Positions 25,366 through 34,590 of a stretch of 64,000 nt of DNA are shown in pieces. The notes beneath the pieces are model-generated. The model searched no databases. It had not been told where the DNA came from and saw only the letters and a list, made by a program, of their open reading frames with translations. The position numbers and the translations under genes are program-made. Position 1 is the first letter of the stretch. Each line of letters begins with the position of its first letter. Origin of the DNA: Flagellimonas sp947499585 (GTDB lineage: Bacteria > Bacteroidota > Bacteroidia > Flavobacteriales > Flavobacteriaceae); contig NZ_CP138995.1 in assembly GCF_044596045.1 (NCBI RefSeq), positions 1,674,001 to 1,738,000 on the forward strand. Reading direction: 5' to 3'.

Positions 25366-26454
25366 ATGTTTTACAAGGTTACTCGTATTTTTTTACTTCT
25401 CAGTTTTTGTTTTTTACTAGGAACTCCACTTTCAGGGCAAAATTTGATTTTAAACCCTGGCTTTGAAAATTATAAATCCTGTCCAGAGAACATCACCAAT
25501 TTTGGTACTTTGCTTGAAGATGTTTCTTTACCGACATCAAGTTCAGGTGACTACTTTAACGCATGCGGTTCAAATGATTTTGGTGTGCCATCCAATTTTA
25601 AGGGCTCCCAAAAAGCGAATGAAGGCTCGGGTTATGTAGGACTTTATTTCTATGCATTAAACGACTATCGTGAATATATTCAGTTGAACACCAGCAAAAC
25701 ACTCAGAGAAAAACACCCTTATAAAATTACATTGCAATTGAGTCTTGCAGAGGCTTCTAGTTTGGCTTTGAAAAATATGTCAATTGTGTTGGTCAATAAA
25801 AAAGTAAAGTTCCCGAATGGTTCGGCTTTGACCGGTTCTCGTTTGGATTTACAGGAAGATGTAGCATTTCAAGTAGTAAAGCTTAAACCAAACAAATCAT
25901 TGGCAAACACAGATGATTGGATAACGCTAACAGCTGAATTTGAAGCCAAAGGTTTTGAAAACCATATTATTGTTGGGAACTTCAATAATAATTTAAATAC
26001 AGAATTATTGGAACAAGAGGGTACTGTGCTATCCAGTGATTTTTCCTATTATTATGTTGATAATGTGGGTCTTGAAGAATTGCCAAGGGTCAATTATGAA
26101 AAAGACAAGATATACGTTCTAGAACGCAATCCATTTGAACCAAAAGGATATGAACTGGATGCTGAAGCAGTTGCGAGCGTTAAAAAAATATTCAAGTATC
26201 TCAAAGAAAATGCTGAGGTACAAATGAAGATCACAGGTCATTCAGATAATGTTGGACAACCTGGATACAACAAGTTTATATCCTCTTTAAGAGCTAGGGC
26301 CGTTGCACTTTATCTTAAAAATCTTGGCATTGACGACAATCGTATTGTTTGGGAAGGTGTTGGGGACACAAGACCGCTCGGAAATGGAAAAATCAAGGAG
26401 AGTCATCTTTCCAATCGTAGAGTAGAGTTTGTGATGACCCAATTTGAAGATTAA
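25366..26454 (+). CDS. OmpA-family protein with N-terminal lectin-like domain, copy 2
   Basis: 362 residues from the ATG at 25366; an in-frame TTG 39 bases earlier adds polar residues ahead of the signal peptide and is less likely. Same layout as copy 1: NLILNPGFENYKSCPENI after the signal, a beta domain, then an OmpA domain with GHSDNVGQPGYNKFISSLRARAV (Asp and Arg 15 residues apart) and NRRVEF. The strand that reads FDFDRFELEPKA in copy 1 is altered to PFEPKGYELDAEA, so binding geometry may differ. Arose by duplication of the same unit; the antisense gene lies between the copies. Confidence 0.9.
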   Translation: MFYKVTRIFLLLSFCFLLGTPLSGQNLILNPGFENYKSCPENITNFGTLLEDVSLPTSSSGDYFNACGSNDFGVPSNFKGSQKANEGSGYVGLYFYALNDYREYIQLNTSKTLREKHPYKITLQLSLAEASSLALKNMSIVLVNKKVKFPNGSALTGSRLDLQEDVAFQVVKLKPNKSLANTDDWITLTAEFEAKGFENHIIVGNFNNNLNTELLEQEGTVLSSDFSYYYVDNVGLEELPRVNYEKDKIYVLERNPFEPKGYELDAEAVASVKKIFKYLKENAEVQMKITGHSDNVGQPGYNKFISSLRARAVALYLKNLGIDDNRIVWEGVGDTRPLGNGKIKESHLSNRRVEFVMTQFED

Positions 26455-26488
26455 TAAGACGATAATAAATACATACGATTACATTTTC

Positions 26489-26496
26489 TATTTTTG
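26489..26496 (+). promoter_or_regulatory. TAnnTTTG -7 element for the amidohydrolase gene
   Basis: TATTTTTG, 15 bases before the ATG at 26512. It lies 34 bases after the OmpA gene stop, so the amidohydrolase probably has its own promoter. Confidence 0.5.
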
Positions 26497-26511
26497 AGGA
26501 AACCTTCAAAA

Positions 26512-28134
26512 ATGAATAAGCTTCTTTTCTATTTTTTAATCACTCTTTTATTTGCTTCCTGCAATTCAAAAGAAGAGGTGGATTTAATCGTTTTCAATGC
26601 CAATGTCTACACTGTAGATGCCAATTTCTCCAAAGCAACCAGTATTGCTGTAAAAGATGGAAAAATTGTGGCAGTAGCTGATATTGAGGACATCAATCAA
26701 AAATATAAGGCAAAAAAAGAGTTAGACGTCGAAGGAAAAACTATTGTTCCTGGATTAATAGACGCGCACTGCCACTTTTATGGATTGGGCCTTACCCAAC
26801 AGGTTGTGGATTTGGTCGGCACTTCTAGTTTTGATGAGATTGTTGATAAAGTTGTAGCGTTTCAAAAAGAAAACCCAACCAACTTTATTCAAGGTAGGGG
26901 ATGGGACCAAAATGATTGGGAGGTCAAAGAATTCCCTACAAAAGATAAGCTTGATGAATTATTTCCTGATACCCCCATCGCTTTAGAGAGAGTAGATGGA
27001 CATGCTTATTTAGTCAATCAAAAAGCTTTGGATTTGGCAGGAATTACTGCAAGTACTGAAATTGAAGGAGGGGAAATTGTAAAAAAGGATGGAAAAATAA
27101 CCGGTGTATTGGTGGACAATCCCCAAAGGATGATAGATGCGGTTATTCCGCAGCCTAACCGGGCAACTCAAATTCAGGCCCTAAAAGATGCAGAACGTTT
27201 GTGTTTAGATTACGGTTTGACCACGGTTAACGATGCAGGATTGTACAAATCCACAATTGAGCTGATCGATAGTTTGCAAAATGCTGGGGAATTGGCAATA
27301 AGGGTATATGCTATGGTAAGCAATACCAAAGAAAACCTGGATTATTACTTGGATAAAGGAATTATTAAGACGGATAGGTTAAATGTGCGTTCTGTAAAAG
27401 TTTATGGCGATGGTGCTTTGGGTTCCCGTGGTGCGGCACTTAGAGAACCGTATTCAGATAAAGAGGGGCATTTTGGGGCCATGATTACTCCAGTAGACCA
27501 AATTGAAGGTTTGGCAGAGCGTATTGCCGCTTCGGAATATCAGATGAATACCCATGCCATTGGGGATTCGGCAAACATTGTTGTTTTGAGAGCTTATAAA
27601 AAAGCACTTGAAGGGAAACAAGATAGACGCTGGAAAGTGGAGCATGCGCAGGTAATCTCGGAAGCAGATTTTGATTATTTTGAAAATGGAATAATTCCCT
27701 CAATACAACCCACACATGCAACTAGTGATATGTATTGGGCCGAAGATCGTTTGGGTGAAGAGCGTGTGCAAGGTGCCTATGCTTTTAAGACCTTATTGGA
27801 TAAAGCAGGTACGGTGGCCTTAGGTACCGATTTTCCAGTAGAGCGTGTAAGTCCTTTTTTAACATTTTATGCAGCTGTGGCGCGTCAAGATTTGGAAAAG
27901 TACCCAGAGGGAGGTTTTCAAATGAAGGATGCACTCTCTCGAGAAGAAACCTTAAAGGGAATGACCATTTGGGCGGCACACTCCAATTTTGAAGAAGGTG
28001 AAAAAGGAAGTATAGAAGTTGGCAAATTTGCTGACTTTGTGATTTTAAGTGATGATATTATGACCATGCCAGTTGATGGAATTCCTAACTTAAAAGCAGA
28101 GCAAGTTTTTGTTGGAGGAAATCAAGTAAAATAA
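26512..28134 (+). CDS. Amidohydrolase family 3 (YtcJ-like) lipoprotein
   Basis: 540 residues from the ATG at 26512, which starts a signal peptide with lipobox FASC (Cys17). The metal-site motif DAHCHF places His86 and His88; later EHAQVIS and LGTDFPVE match the Amidohydro_3 barrel, and the composite beta domain is formed by the N-terminal 80 and last 60 residues (SIEVGKFADFVIL). Enzymes of this type hydrolyse N-substituted amides or related bonds; the substrate is unknown. Export as a lipoprotein suggests use of an extracellular substrate. Followed by a strong terminator. Confidence 0.88.
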   Translation: MNKLLFYFLITLLFASCNSKEEVDLIVFNANVYTVDANFSKATSIAVKDGKIVAVADIEDINQKYKAKKELDVEGKTIVPGLIDAHCHFYGLGLTQQVVDLVGTSSFDEIVDKVVAFQKENPTNFIQGRGWDQNDWEVKEFPTKDKLDELFPDTPIALERVDGHAYLVNQKALDLAGITASTEIEGGEIVKKDGKITGVLVDNPQRMIDAVIPQPNRATQIQALKDAERLCLDYGLTTVNDAGLYKSTIELIDSLQNAGELAIRVYAMVSNTKENLDYYLDKGIIKTDRLNVRSVKVYGDGALGSRGAALREPYSDKEGHFGAMITPVDQIEGLAERIAASEYQMNTHAIGDSANIVVLRAYKKALEGKQDRRWKVEHAQVISEADFDYFENGIIPSIQPTHATSDMYWAEDRLGEERVQGAYAFKTLLDKAGTVALGTDFPVERVSPFLTFYAAVARQDLEKYPEGGFQMKDALSREETLKGMTIWAAHSNFEEGEKGSIEVGKFADFVILSDDIMTMPVDGIPNLKAEQVFVGGNQVK

Positions 28135-28139
28135 AAAAA

Positions 28140-28161
28140 CGAGCCTTTTGGCTCGCTTTTT
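28140..28161 (+). terminator. Terminator after the amidohydrolase gene
   Basis: CGAGCC-TTTT-GGCTCG stem followed by CTTTTTC, five bases after the stop codon. Confidence 0.85.
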
Positions 28162-28181
28162 CAACATTAAAATTATTGTGA

Positions 28182-28715
28182 TTATAAGCTCATAGCTAAA
28201 GAAACACGAGTGGTTCCCCATCCCATGACCATATTGCTTCCAGCTTCATCAAAAGCAATTGAGAATGCTTCCAAAGACTCGCTGTCAGTACTAGCTTTAG
28301 CAGTAACTCTTGCAACGTCTGCAGCACTATCATAGGAGTATGCTCCCCATTGATTCAAATTGCTATTCAGAATAACAGTCCATTCACTCTCTCCAGGAAT
28401 GGTAAACAATGCATAAGTTCCAGCTTTTACAGATTTTCCACCAATTGTGGCATCCTTGTAAAAAGTAATTTCTGGTGCTTCGTTAGCTCCAGTTCTCCAT
28501 ACCTTACCTGCTGGTGCAAGTTCAGAAAGGCTCCGACCTTTTAATTGTGGACGACTATAGATTACACGAACAGCTTTTTCCGAAACTCTATAACTGGAAG
28601 GATAAGCAGCGATGTCCGCAGGGCTTTTATCTAAACCACCAAACTTTTGTGCTGTGGCTTCTGTAGAAAAAACCAATGCTAGGGTTAAGAAAGTAAGTAA
28701 GAATACATTTTTCAT
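28182..28715 (-). CDS. DUF2911 exported protein
   Basis: 177 residues from the ATG at 28715; eight upstream residues in frame would precede the signal peptide without purpose. Signal peptide to TAQ, then the DUF2911 core: YSRPQLKGRSLSELAPAGKVWRTGANEAPEITFYKD and VKAGTYALFTIPGESEWTVILN. The family is common in Bacteroidota and has no known function; the compact beta domain is likely periplasmic. Convergent with the amidohydrolase and separated from it by the terminator. The 240 bases to asnB hold no gene. Confidence 0.87.
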   Translation of the reverse strand: MKNVFLLTFLTLALVFSTEATAQKFGGLDKSPADIAAYPSSYRVSEKAVRVIYSRPQLKGRSLSELAPAGKVWRTGANEAPEITFYKDATIGGKSVKAGTYALFTIPGESEWTVILNSNLNQWGAYSYDSAADVARVTAKASTDSESLEAFSIAFDEAGSNMVMGWGTTRVSLAMSL

Positions 28716-28955
28716 GATTAAAATTTTAGTTGTCCCCAAAACTAGCGTGTAATTGAATGGGGTTTTTATAAAGAGACGTTAAAATTTGACAACCTTTCAA
28801 AATGTTCAAGATTTGTGCAAAAGAACTTAAAAACATATAGATTTTCAGTTTAAATGAATTTTTTAGTTATGAATTGTAATTAAAAAGATGTTTGATGTTT
28901 TATTTATGAAACTATAAAATCATATTTGTATTAAAATTGTTATAAATATAAAGAT

Positions 28956-30626
28956 ATGTGCGGAATTGTATGCGCGTTTGATGTTAAGGAAAGTACGGAA
29001 GCGCTGAGGCCTCAACTATTGGAAATGTCCAAAAAAGTTAGGCATAGAGGCCCAGATTGGAGTGGAATATATGCAGATGATAAAGCAATACTAGCTCATG
29101 AGAGGTTGGCCATAGTAGATCCAGCATCTGGAAAGCAACCACTTTTCAGTGCAGACGAAAAATTGATTTTAGCAGCTAACGGCGAAATTTATAACCATAG
29201 GGAACTTAGACAGCAGTTTGAAGGTAGTTATGAGTTTAAAACCAAATCGGATTGTGAGGTAATTTTAGCATTATACCAAGAGAAGGGTGTTGATTTTGTT
29301 GATGAACTGAACGGAATTTTTGGTTTTGCCATATATGATAGCGAAAAAGATGAGTATTTCATCGCAAGAGACCATATGGGAATTATTCCACTATACATTG
29401 GCTGGGATAAAAACGGAACCTTTTATGTGGCTTCAGAACTTAAAGCTTTAGAAGGAACGTGTTCAAAAATTGAATTATTTCCTCCTGGTCACTATCTACA
29501 TAGTAAAGACGGTGAATTTAAAAGATGGTATAAGAGAGACTGGATGGATTATGAAACCGTAAAGGAGAATGAAACCAGTATTGCGGAGATTAGAGATGCT
29601 CTAGAGGCTGCGGTCCATCGTCAATTAATGTCTGATGTGCCTTATGGGGTTTTGTTATCTGGTGGATTGGATTCTTCGGTAACTTCTGCAGTTGCAAAAA
29701 AATACTCTCAAATGAGGATTGAGTCAGGGGATACCAAGGAAGCTTGGTGGCCCCAATTACATTCTTTTTCTGTTGGATTGGAAGGTTCGCCAGATTTGGC
29801 CGCTGCCCAAAAAGTGGCGGAGCATATTGGAACTATTCATCATGAAATAAAATTTACGATACAAGAAGGTTTAGATGCCATTAAAGACGTTATCTATAAT
29901 TTGGAAACCTATGATGTTACTACCATAAGGGCTTCTACACCTATGTATTTAATGGCAAGGGTAATTAAGTCAATGGGAATAAAGATGGTTTTGTCAGGAG
30001 AAGGTGCTGATGAGTTGTTCGGAGGATACCTATATTTTCATAAAGCGCCAAGCCCAAAAGATTTTCATGAAGAAACAGTTAGAAAACTGGATAAGTTACA
30101 CATGTATGATTGTCTTAGAGCTAACAAGTCACTTGCTGCATGGGGAATTGAAGGACGAGTTCCGTTTTTGGATAAGGAGTTTATGGATGTTGCCATGCGC
30201 ATCAACCCAAAAGATAAAATGATTAATGGGGAGCGTATGGAAAAATGGGTGGTTCGTAAAGCGTTTGAATCGTATTTGCCTCACAGTGTAGCTTGGAGGC
30301 AGAAGGAGCAATTTTCAGATGGAGTGGGTTACAGCTGGATAGATACATTAAAAGAGCTGGTGGATCAGGAAGTAAGTGATGAACAATTGGCAAATGCCCA
30401 TTTTAAGTTTCCCATACAAACACCCGCAAGTAAAGAAGAGTACTATTACCGTTCTATTTTTGAAGGGCATTTCCCTTCAGATGCAGCGGCATTGAGCGTT
30501 CCACAGGAACCTTCGGTGGCTTGCAGCACAAAAATAGCTTTGGAGTGGGATGAAGCCTTTAAAAATATGAATGATCCTTCGGGAAGGGCCGTTGCTAACG
30601 TACACGAAGATGCATATATAAAATAA
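28956..30626 (+). CDS. asnB: Asparagine synthetase B, glutamine-hydrolysing
   Basis: 556 residues. Makes asparagine from aspartate, ATP and glutamine in the cytoplasm. Cys2 (MCGIVCAF) is the nucleophile of the N-terminal glutaminase domain, with RGPDWSG (31-37), ANGEIYNH (74-81); the synthetase domain has the pyrophosphate loop SGGLDSS (235-241) and SGEGADELFGGYLYFHKAP near 350. Length and layout match AsnB of the E. coli type. Preceded by 240 AT-rich bases in which I see no riboswitch; followed by a terminator. Confidence 0.97.
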   Translation: MCGIVCAFDVKESTEALRPQLLEMSKKVRHRGPDWSGIYADDKAILAHERLAIVDPASGKQPLFSADEKLILAANGEIYNHRELRQQFEGSYEFKTKSDCEVILALYQEKGVDFVDELNGIFGFAIYDSEKDEYFIARDHMGIIPLYIGWDKNGTFYVASELKALEGTCSKIELFPPGHYLHSKDGEFKRWYKRDWMDYETVKENETSIAEIRDALEAAVHRQLMSDVPYGVLLSGGLDSSVTSAVAKKYSQMRIESGDTKEAWWPQLHSFSVGLEGSPDLAAAQKVAEHIGTIHHEIKFTIQEGLDAIKDVIYNLETYDVTTIRASTPMYLMARVIKSMGIKMVLSGEGADELFGGYLYFHKAPSPKDFHEETVRKLDKLHMYDCLRANKSLAAWGIEGRVPFLDKEFMDVAMRINPKDKMINGERMEKWVVRKAFESYLPHSVAWRQKEQFSDGVGYSWIDTLKELVDQEVSDEQLANAHFKFPIQTPASKEEYYYRSIFEGHFPSDAAALSVPQEPSVACSTKIALEWDEAFKNMNDPSGRAVANVHEDAYIK

Positions 30627-30690
30627 CCAACCAATTTATAGAATATGATGTAGGAAGATGCCGTTTTGTTTCATTTTCAATTAGTCAGAA

Positions 30691-30716
30691 AAGCCCCTTA
30701 ACTAAGGGGCTTTTTG
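30691..30716 (+). terminator. Terminator after asnB
   Basis: AAGCCCCTTA/TAAGGGGCTT stem-loop with a T run, 65 bases after the stop codon. Confidence 0.85.
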
Positions 30717-30831
30717 ATGCTTTCCAAGGTAGGTTTCACATTAAAAACCAAACCTTATTTTTCCACATTCACTTGTTGATAACTTAGAGGTCGCAAATGG
30801 CTTCAAGTACCTAATTCCATTGGGTATTCCT

Positions 30832-30839
30832 TATATTTG
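30832..30839 (+). promoter_or_regulatory. TAnnTTTG -7 element for gyrB
   Basis: TATATTTG, 37 bases before the gyrB ATG. No TTG at the usual 19-20 base distance. Confidence 0.5.
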
Positions 30840-30876
30840 TAAGATTTGAAAATTTCAAGGCTAATAAAGAAAATAT

Positions 30877-32817
30877 ATGAGCGAAGAAGCTAAAAAAGAC
30901 CAATATTCAGCGGACAGTATTCAGGCCCTGGAAGGGATGGAGCACGTGCGCATGCGACCTTCCATGTATATAGGTGATGTTGGGGTTAGAGGACTGCACC
31001 ATTTGGTATATGAAGTGGTTGATAATTCCATAGATGAAGCTATGGGTGGCCATTGTGACACTATTGATGTTATTATTAATGAAGACAATTCCATAACAAC
31101 AAAAGACAACGGTAGAGGAATCCCTATCGACCTTCATAAAAAGGAAGGTGTTTCTGCCCTAGAGGTGGTAATGACCAAGATTGGTGCTGGTGGTAAGTTT
31201 GATAAAGACTCTTATAAGGTTTCTGGGGGTCTACATGGTGTTGGGGTTTCCGTAGTTAATGCTTTGTCCGCTCATTTAAAGGCCACGGTCTTTAGAGAAG
31301 GAAAAGTATGGGAGCAAGAATATGAAAGAGGTAAAACCCTATATCCTGTTAAAAGCGTAGGCGAGAGTCAAGAAACGGGTACAGTGGTGACCTTTATACC
31401 AGATGAAACCATTTTTTCCCAAACCATAGAGTATAGTTATGATACTTTGGCAAATAGAATGCGTGAGCTTTCTTACTTGAATAAAGGTGTTACTATTACC
31501 CTTACAGATAAGCGAAATAAGGATGATAAAGGAGAATACATCTCGGAAACTTTTCATTCTAATGAAGGATTAAAAGAATTTATCAAATTTTTAGATAGTA
31601 ATCGTGAGCCACTTATCAAAAGTGTCATCTCAATGGAAGGTGAAAAAAATGGAATTCCCGTAGAAGTAGCTATGGTCTACAATACAGGGTTTACCGAAAA
31701 CCTTCATTCTTACGTAAATAATATCAATACTCACGAAGGAGGAACTCATTTGTCAGGTTTTAGAAGAGGATTAACATCTACCTTAAAAAAGTATGCAGAT
31801 AGTTCTGGGATGCTTGATAAGCTAAAATTTGAGATTGCTGGTGATGATTTTAGAGAAGGGTTAACAGCCATTGTTTCGGTTAAGGTTGCAGAACCTCAGT
31901 TTGAAGGTCAGACCAAAACTAAATTAGGTAATAGAGAGGTGACCAGTGCCGTAAGTCAGGCAGTTTCAGAAATGCTGACTAATTATCTGGAAGAACATCC
32001 AGACGATGCAAAAGTAATAGTCCAAAAAGTTGTTTTGGCAGCTACAGCAAGACATGCAGCTGCAAAGGCTAGAGAAATGGTCCAACGCAAAACGGTAATG
32101 AGTATTGGAGGACTTCCAGGAAAATTATCAGATTGTTCAGATCAGGATCCTGCTAATTGCGAAGTGTTCTTGGTAGAGGGTGACTCTGCAGGAGGAACAG
32201 CCAAACAAGGAAGAGATAGAAAGTTTCAGGCAATCTTACCTTTACGTGGTAAAATCTTGAATGTTGAGAAAGCTATGCAGCACAAGGTTTTTGAAAACGA
32301 AGAGATTAAAAATATCTACACGGCCCTTGGTGTTACTATCGGAACAGAAGAGGATAGTAAAGCATTGAACCTTGAAAAATTACGCTACCACAAAGTAGTA
32401 ATCATGTGTGATGCGGATGTAGATGGTAGCCACATTGAGACCTTGATTCTTACATTCTTCTTCAGATATATGCGTGAATTGATAGAAGGGGGACATGTTT
32501 ACATAGCAACCCCACCATTATATCTTGTTAAGAAAGGGACCAAAAGAAGATATGCTTGGAATGATGAAGAACGTGATCAGATTGTAGAGTCTATGAACGG
32601 AGCTGCGGGAATACAACGTTATAAAGGTCTTGGTGAAATGAATGCAGAACAATTATGGGATACTACGATGAATCCTGATTTTAGAACTTTGCGACAAGTT
32701 ACCATAGATAATGCAACAGAAACTGATCGTATCTTCTCAATGTTAATGGGGGATGAAGTGCCTCCAAGACGTGAATTTATAGAGAAAAATGCCGTCTATG
32801 CGAACATAGATGTATAG
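30877..32817 (+). CDS. gyrB: DNA gyrase subunit B
   Basis: 646 residues, standard bacterial length without the long insert of some gyrases. GHKL ATPase: YEVVDNSIDEA (45-55), DNGRGIP (77-83), GGLHGVGVSVVNALS (117-131). TOPRIM: EGDSAGG (434-440) and the later MCDADVDGSHI. The C-terminus has the GyrB RYKGLGEMNAEQLWDTTMNP motif. It works with GyrA to introduce negative supercoils. GyrA is not in the window. ParE is an alternative in principle, but GyrB-type motifs and length support gyrase. Confidence 0.96.
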   Translation: MSEEAKKDQYSADSIQALEGMEHVRMRPSMYIGDVGVRGLHHLVYEVVDNSIDEAMGGHCDTIDVIINEDNSITTKDNGRGIPIDLHKKEGVSALEVVMTKIGAGGKFDKDSYKVSGGLHGVGVSVVNALSAHLKATVFREGKVWEQEYERGKTLYPVKSVGESQETGTVVTFIPDETIFSQTIEYSYDTLANRMRELSYLNKGVTITLTDKRNKDDKGEYISETFHSNEGLKEFIKFLDSNREPLIKSVISMEGEKNGIPVEVAMVYNTGFTENLHSYVNNINTHEGGTHLSGFRRGLTSTLKKYADSSGMLDKLKFEIAGDDFREGLTAIVSVKVAEPQFEGQTKTKLGNREVTSAVSQAVSEMLTNYLEEHPDDAKVIVQKVVLAATARHAAAKAREMVQRKTVMSIGGLPGKLSDCSDQDPANCEVFLVEGDSAGGTAKQGRDRKFQAILPLRGKILNVEKAMQHKVFENEEIKNIYTALGVTIGTEEDSKALNLEKLRYHKVVIMCDADVDGSHIETLILTFFFRYMRELIEGGHVYIATPPLYLVKKGTKRRYAWNDEERDQIVESMNGAAGIQRYKGLGEMNAEQLWDTTMNPDFRTLRQVTIDNATETDRIFSMLMGDEVPPRREFIEKNAVYANIDV

Positions 32818-32839
32818 ATAACTGCTGTTTCACAACAAA

Positions 32840-32866
32840 AACTCGCTCTTACAAAGCGAGTTTTTT
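32840..32866 (+). terminator. Terminator after gyrB
   Basis: AACTCGCT/AGCGAGTT stem followed by a T run, 22 bases after the stop codon. Confidence 0.85.
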
Positions 32867-32889
32867 AGTTTTAGGAAAAATTTTACAAG

Positions 32890-33900
32890 ATGAAAAGAAT
32901 TGTTCTTTTATTCGCATTAAGTAGTTTTTCCTTTGGAATAGCACAATCTAATTTAAATGATCTCTTAGCAGCCGGTCTAAATGACGCCGAGCGATTCACA
33001 ACAGCTTGGTTAGCTCCGGTAACTGAAGCAGGGGTTTATAGTATTTCCAATGGATGGTATAATTCAGCTGATGCAAAACCATTAGGTGGGTTTGAAATTT
33101 CTATTATTGGTAATATAACAGGATTCAAAAATAAAGCTGATAAAAAAGCTTTTACGCTAAATACGGCGGATTATGAAAACCTTACGTTTGTTGATGGCAG
33201 TACTTCTAAAGAAGTAGCAACGGCACTTGGTGATATAGAAGGAGTTGATGTTGCAATTAACGCAACTATTGAAGGACAACAGGTAAGTACAGAATTTGAA
33301 TTGCCATCTGGTCTGTCTTCAGAAGACCTAAACTTTGTTCCTTCAGGATATATTCAAGCTAGCGTAGGTTTAATCAAAGGAACTGAGGTTAAAGCTAGAT
33401 TTTTACCAAAAATAAAAACAGATGATGTCTCCATTGGACTTATTGGTTTTGGAGTTCAACATGATTTTACAAAACACCTTCCTGCAGACAAATTACTGCC
33501 TGTTGCAATCTCTGCGGTAATTGGATACACCAAATTAAGTGGTGAGTATGATTTTACTAGTACGGAAGCTATAAGTGGTGAAAACCAGCGTATTGACGCC
33601 CAATTTAGTTCTTGGAACTTTAGTGCTGTAGTTTCTACACGTTTGCCTGTCATCAATTTTTATGGAGGCCTTAATTATATCACCGGAAAAGCTGATACCG
33701 ATATTTTAGGTAGATATGAAATTGAAACCATCGCCGCACCAATTGTTTATAATGATCCGTTTGCCATTAGTAATAAAGTGAGCGGAGTATCAGGAAACAT
33801 TGGAACAAAATTGAAGTTGGGTTTCTTTAGATTAAATGCAGACTATAACATAGCCGAATTTAGCACTTTTACATTTGGAGTGAACTTCGGATTTAGATAG
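32890..33900 (+). CDS. Exported outer-membrane beta-barrel protein (DUF6588-like)
   Basis: 336 residues. Signal peptide MKRIVLLFALSSFSFGIA-Q, then a beta-rich sequence with family-like phrases (LNDLLAAGLNDAERFTTAWLAPV at about 21-44; GFGVQHDFTKHLPADKLLPV near 195-215), ending in SGNIGTKLKLGFFRLNADYN and FTFGVNFGFR. It matches my memory of DUF6588 proteins of Bacteroidota, for which no function is known. Monocistronic, with terminators on both sides. Confidence 0.78.
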   Translation: MKRIVLLFALSSFSFGIAQSNLNDLLAAGLNDAERFTTAWLAPVTEAGVYSISNGWYNSADAKPLGGFEISIIGNITGFKNKADKKAFTLNTADYENLTFVDGSTSKEVATALGDIEGVDVAINATIEGQQVSTEFELPSGLSSEDLNFVPSGYIQASVGLIKGTEVKARFLPKIKTDDVSIGLIGFGVQHDFTKHLPADKLLPVAISAVIGYTKLSGEYDFTSTEAISGENQRIDAQFSSWNFSAVVSTRLPVINFYGGLNYITGKADTDILGRYEIETIAAPIVYNDPFAISNKVSGVSGNIGTKLKLGFFRLNADYNIAEFSTFTFGVNFGFR

Positions 33901-33925
33901 AAAATAACATTATAATATAAAAAAA

Positions 33926-33950
33926 GCCCCAACGAAAGTTGGGGCCTTTT
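33926..33950. terminator. Terminator between the DUF6588-like gene and the minus-strand lipoprotein
   Basis: GCCCCAAC-GAAA-GTTGGGGC stem with a GAAA loop, A run before and CTTTT after; suits both convergent genes. Confidence 0.85.
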
Positions 33951-33976
33951 AATTTTCATATTGCGCGTCTTCTTAA

Positions 33977-34345
33977 TTACTCTCTAGTGGCGAAGACGGT
34001 GCCATTCTCTAGAGCTAATATTTCTGGGTCATTGGTCTCTTCCAAACTTACAATAACATCGGTTATTTCAGTATCTGAATAAATAATGGTATAAACGCCA
34101 TTTTCTTCAGACCATTTAAAATCGGTGTAAAATAATAAGTTGGATTCAGAATAACTTTGGTATCTACCTAAGTAGACGTCGTTGAAAATCCACTCCTCTC
34201 GGGTGGCGTTTTCGTTTTTGTTTTCAAGAGTTGAGCCAGATCTAGCCCAGATACCTAAAATAGGATCATTATTTTCTGGGATACTGGTACAGTTGCTAAT
34301 AGCAATTATGCATACAATTGACAACAATGAAAAGAACTTTTTCAT
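33977..34345 (-). CDS. Hypothetical small lipoprotein
   Basis: 122 residues. Lipobox ISNC (Cys19), then DPILGIWARSGSTLENKNENATREEWIFND, a beta pattern like lipocalin-type (DUF-like) small lipoproteins; no catalytic motif. The tail VSLEETNDPEILALENGTVFATRE is polar. No assigned family. Single gene; 245 gene-free bases separate its start from mdh, in which I see only the mdh -7 box. Confidence 0.75.
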   Translation of the reverse strand: MKKFFSLLSIVCIIAISNCTSIPENNDPILGIWARSGSTLENKNENATREEWIFNDVYLGRYQSYSESNLLFYTDFKWSEENGVYTIIYSDTEITDVIVSLEETNDPEILALENGTVFATRE

Positions 34346-34556
34346 AGGCTAAGTAGGTTAAACGTAATTTGGGATTATTAGAACGCTGATTTATAAAGAA
34401 CTATTGTTGCAAATTCGATGTATGGTATACCTAACATATATTTCTTCGTTGAACTACATATTTTATTAACATTAGGTTTAATTTACCTACAAGACTATAG
34501 GAAAATAGATGTTGTGTAAAATGTCAAAAATCAGTTTTTTTCTTACCTAAATGCCT

Positions 34557-34564
34557 TATTTTTG
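34557..34564 (+). promoter_or_regulatory. TAnnTTTG -7 element for mdh
   Basis: TATTTTTG, 26 bases before the mdh ATG. No TTG box at the usual distance. Confidence 0.5.
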
Positions 34565-34590
34565 AACGATTAAAATTTAAACCTAAAAAG

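Noticed and set aside
28740..28955. Possible riboswitch or leader peptide before asnB
   Set aside because: The 216 bases are AT-rich without stable stems, a terminator-antiterminator pair or a short Asn-rich frame.
30759..30782. DnaA-box-like TTTTCCACA and TTATCAACA (inverted) before gyrB, possible replication origin
   Set aside because: Only one site fits the loose consensus, no AT-rich unwinding block or dnaA/dnaN is nearby, and short matches are expected by chance.
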